Positions 63,970 through 64,000 of a DNA stretch of 64,000 nt are shown piece by piece. The translations under genes were made by a program, and so were the position numbers. A model generated the notes under the pieces. It worked only from the letters and a program-made list of their open reading frames with translations, was not told the DNA's origin and ran no database searches. This DNA comes from JBGAPI01 sp044221335 (GTDB lineage Bacteria; Pseudomonadota; Gammaproteobacteria; Xanthomonadales; Ahniellaceae): NCBI GenBank assembly GCA_044221335.1, contig JBGAPI010000014.1:1-64000 (forward strand). The letters run 5' to 3'. Positions within the stretch are counted from its first letter, which is position 1. Each line of letters opens with the position of its first letter.

Positions 63970-64000
63970 AACGATCAGCGGCTCCGGCTCGAGCTCGATG

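Overview
The window is GC-rich (roughly 65-70% by eye) chromosomal DNA of a gammaproteobacterium. It most resembles the Lysobacterales/Xanthomonadales (Lysobacteraceae or Rhodanobacteraceae-like). Reasons: RNase T, LpxK, KdsB, Aat, RlmE and LolA are all present; the gene blocks exbB-exbD-msbA-lpxK-kdsB, DUF482-aat, trxB, ftsK-lolA and yhbY/rlmE-ftsH-folP occur together; and there are many short palindromic repeats of the GTAGGGCGG... and TAGGAGCGGCGTGAGCC... types. I see no prophage, insertion sequence, integron or CRISPR array.

Layout. (1) 1-2490: the tail of a probable ABC-2 permease, an LCAT-like lipoprotein lipase and RNase T. (2) 2560-16316: an accessory region read entirely on the minus strand. 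It holds three modules, each made of one or two ECF sigma factors of the kinase-associated type, a transmembrane Ser/Thr kinase with a TPR-like periplasmic half, and one or two small exported proteins. (3) 16659-19546: kbl, a dienelactone-hydrolase/HIT pair and a small lipoprotein. (4) 19827-28908: exbB, exbD, msbA, lpxK, kdsB, an NHL-repeat protein, uvrC and pgsA. (5) 29116-36229: a tRNA-Arg(CCU), small proteins, a membrane TPR protein, aat with a FemAB-like acyltransferase, trxB and ald. (6) 36390-46648: ftsK, a hypothetical gene, lolA, a membrane protein, modABC, a haem-motif protein, a PsiF-type protein, an SDR and an AraC regulator. (7) 47045-53796: an aminotransferase/ATPase/nitronate monooxygenase operon, an rpoS-like sigma factor, two TonB-type proteins, an AAMDC-like protein and yhbY. 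(8) 53884-63814: rlmE-ftsH, an unknown gene, folP, glutaryl-CoA dehydrogenase, a GST, a fused 2-oxoacid dehydrogenase E1 and a cyclase-FHA protein, ending in a clear terminator.

The best candidate for a little-described system is region 2. In all four sigma factors the acidic position of region 2.2 is replaced by Thr. In the ECF43 class (EcfP/PknT of Vibrio) that residue is phosphorylated by the partner kinase so the sigma factor can bind core polymerase. Each kinase here has an N-terminal kinase domain, one membrane span and a large outer domain, so the modules look like three parallel envelope-signal relays. The exported proteins next to each kinase share a Cys/YxW beta-sandwich-like pattern and are candidate targets or ligands. 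An AT-rich motif, unusual in this GC-rich DNA, lies about 40 bp before two of the sigma genes and about 95-130 bp before four of the exported-protein genes, suggesting shared control.

A second theme is repeat biology. At least three dispersed repeat families lie between genes, and the TAG stop codons of trxB, rpoS and a TonB-like gene lie inside repeat copies.
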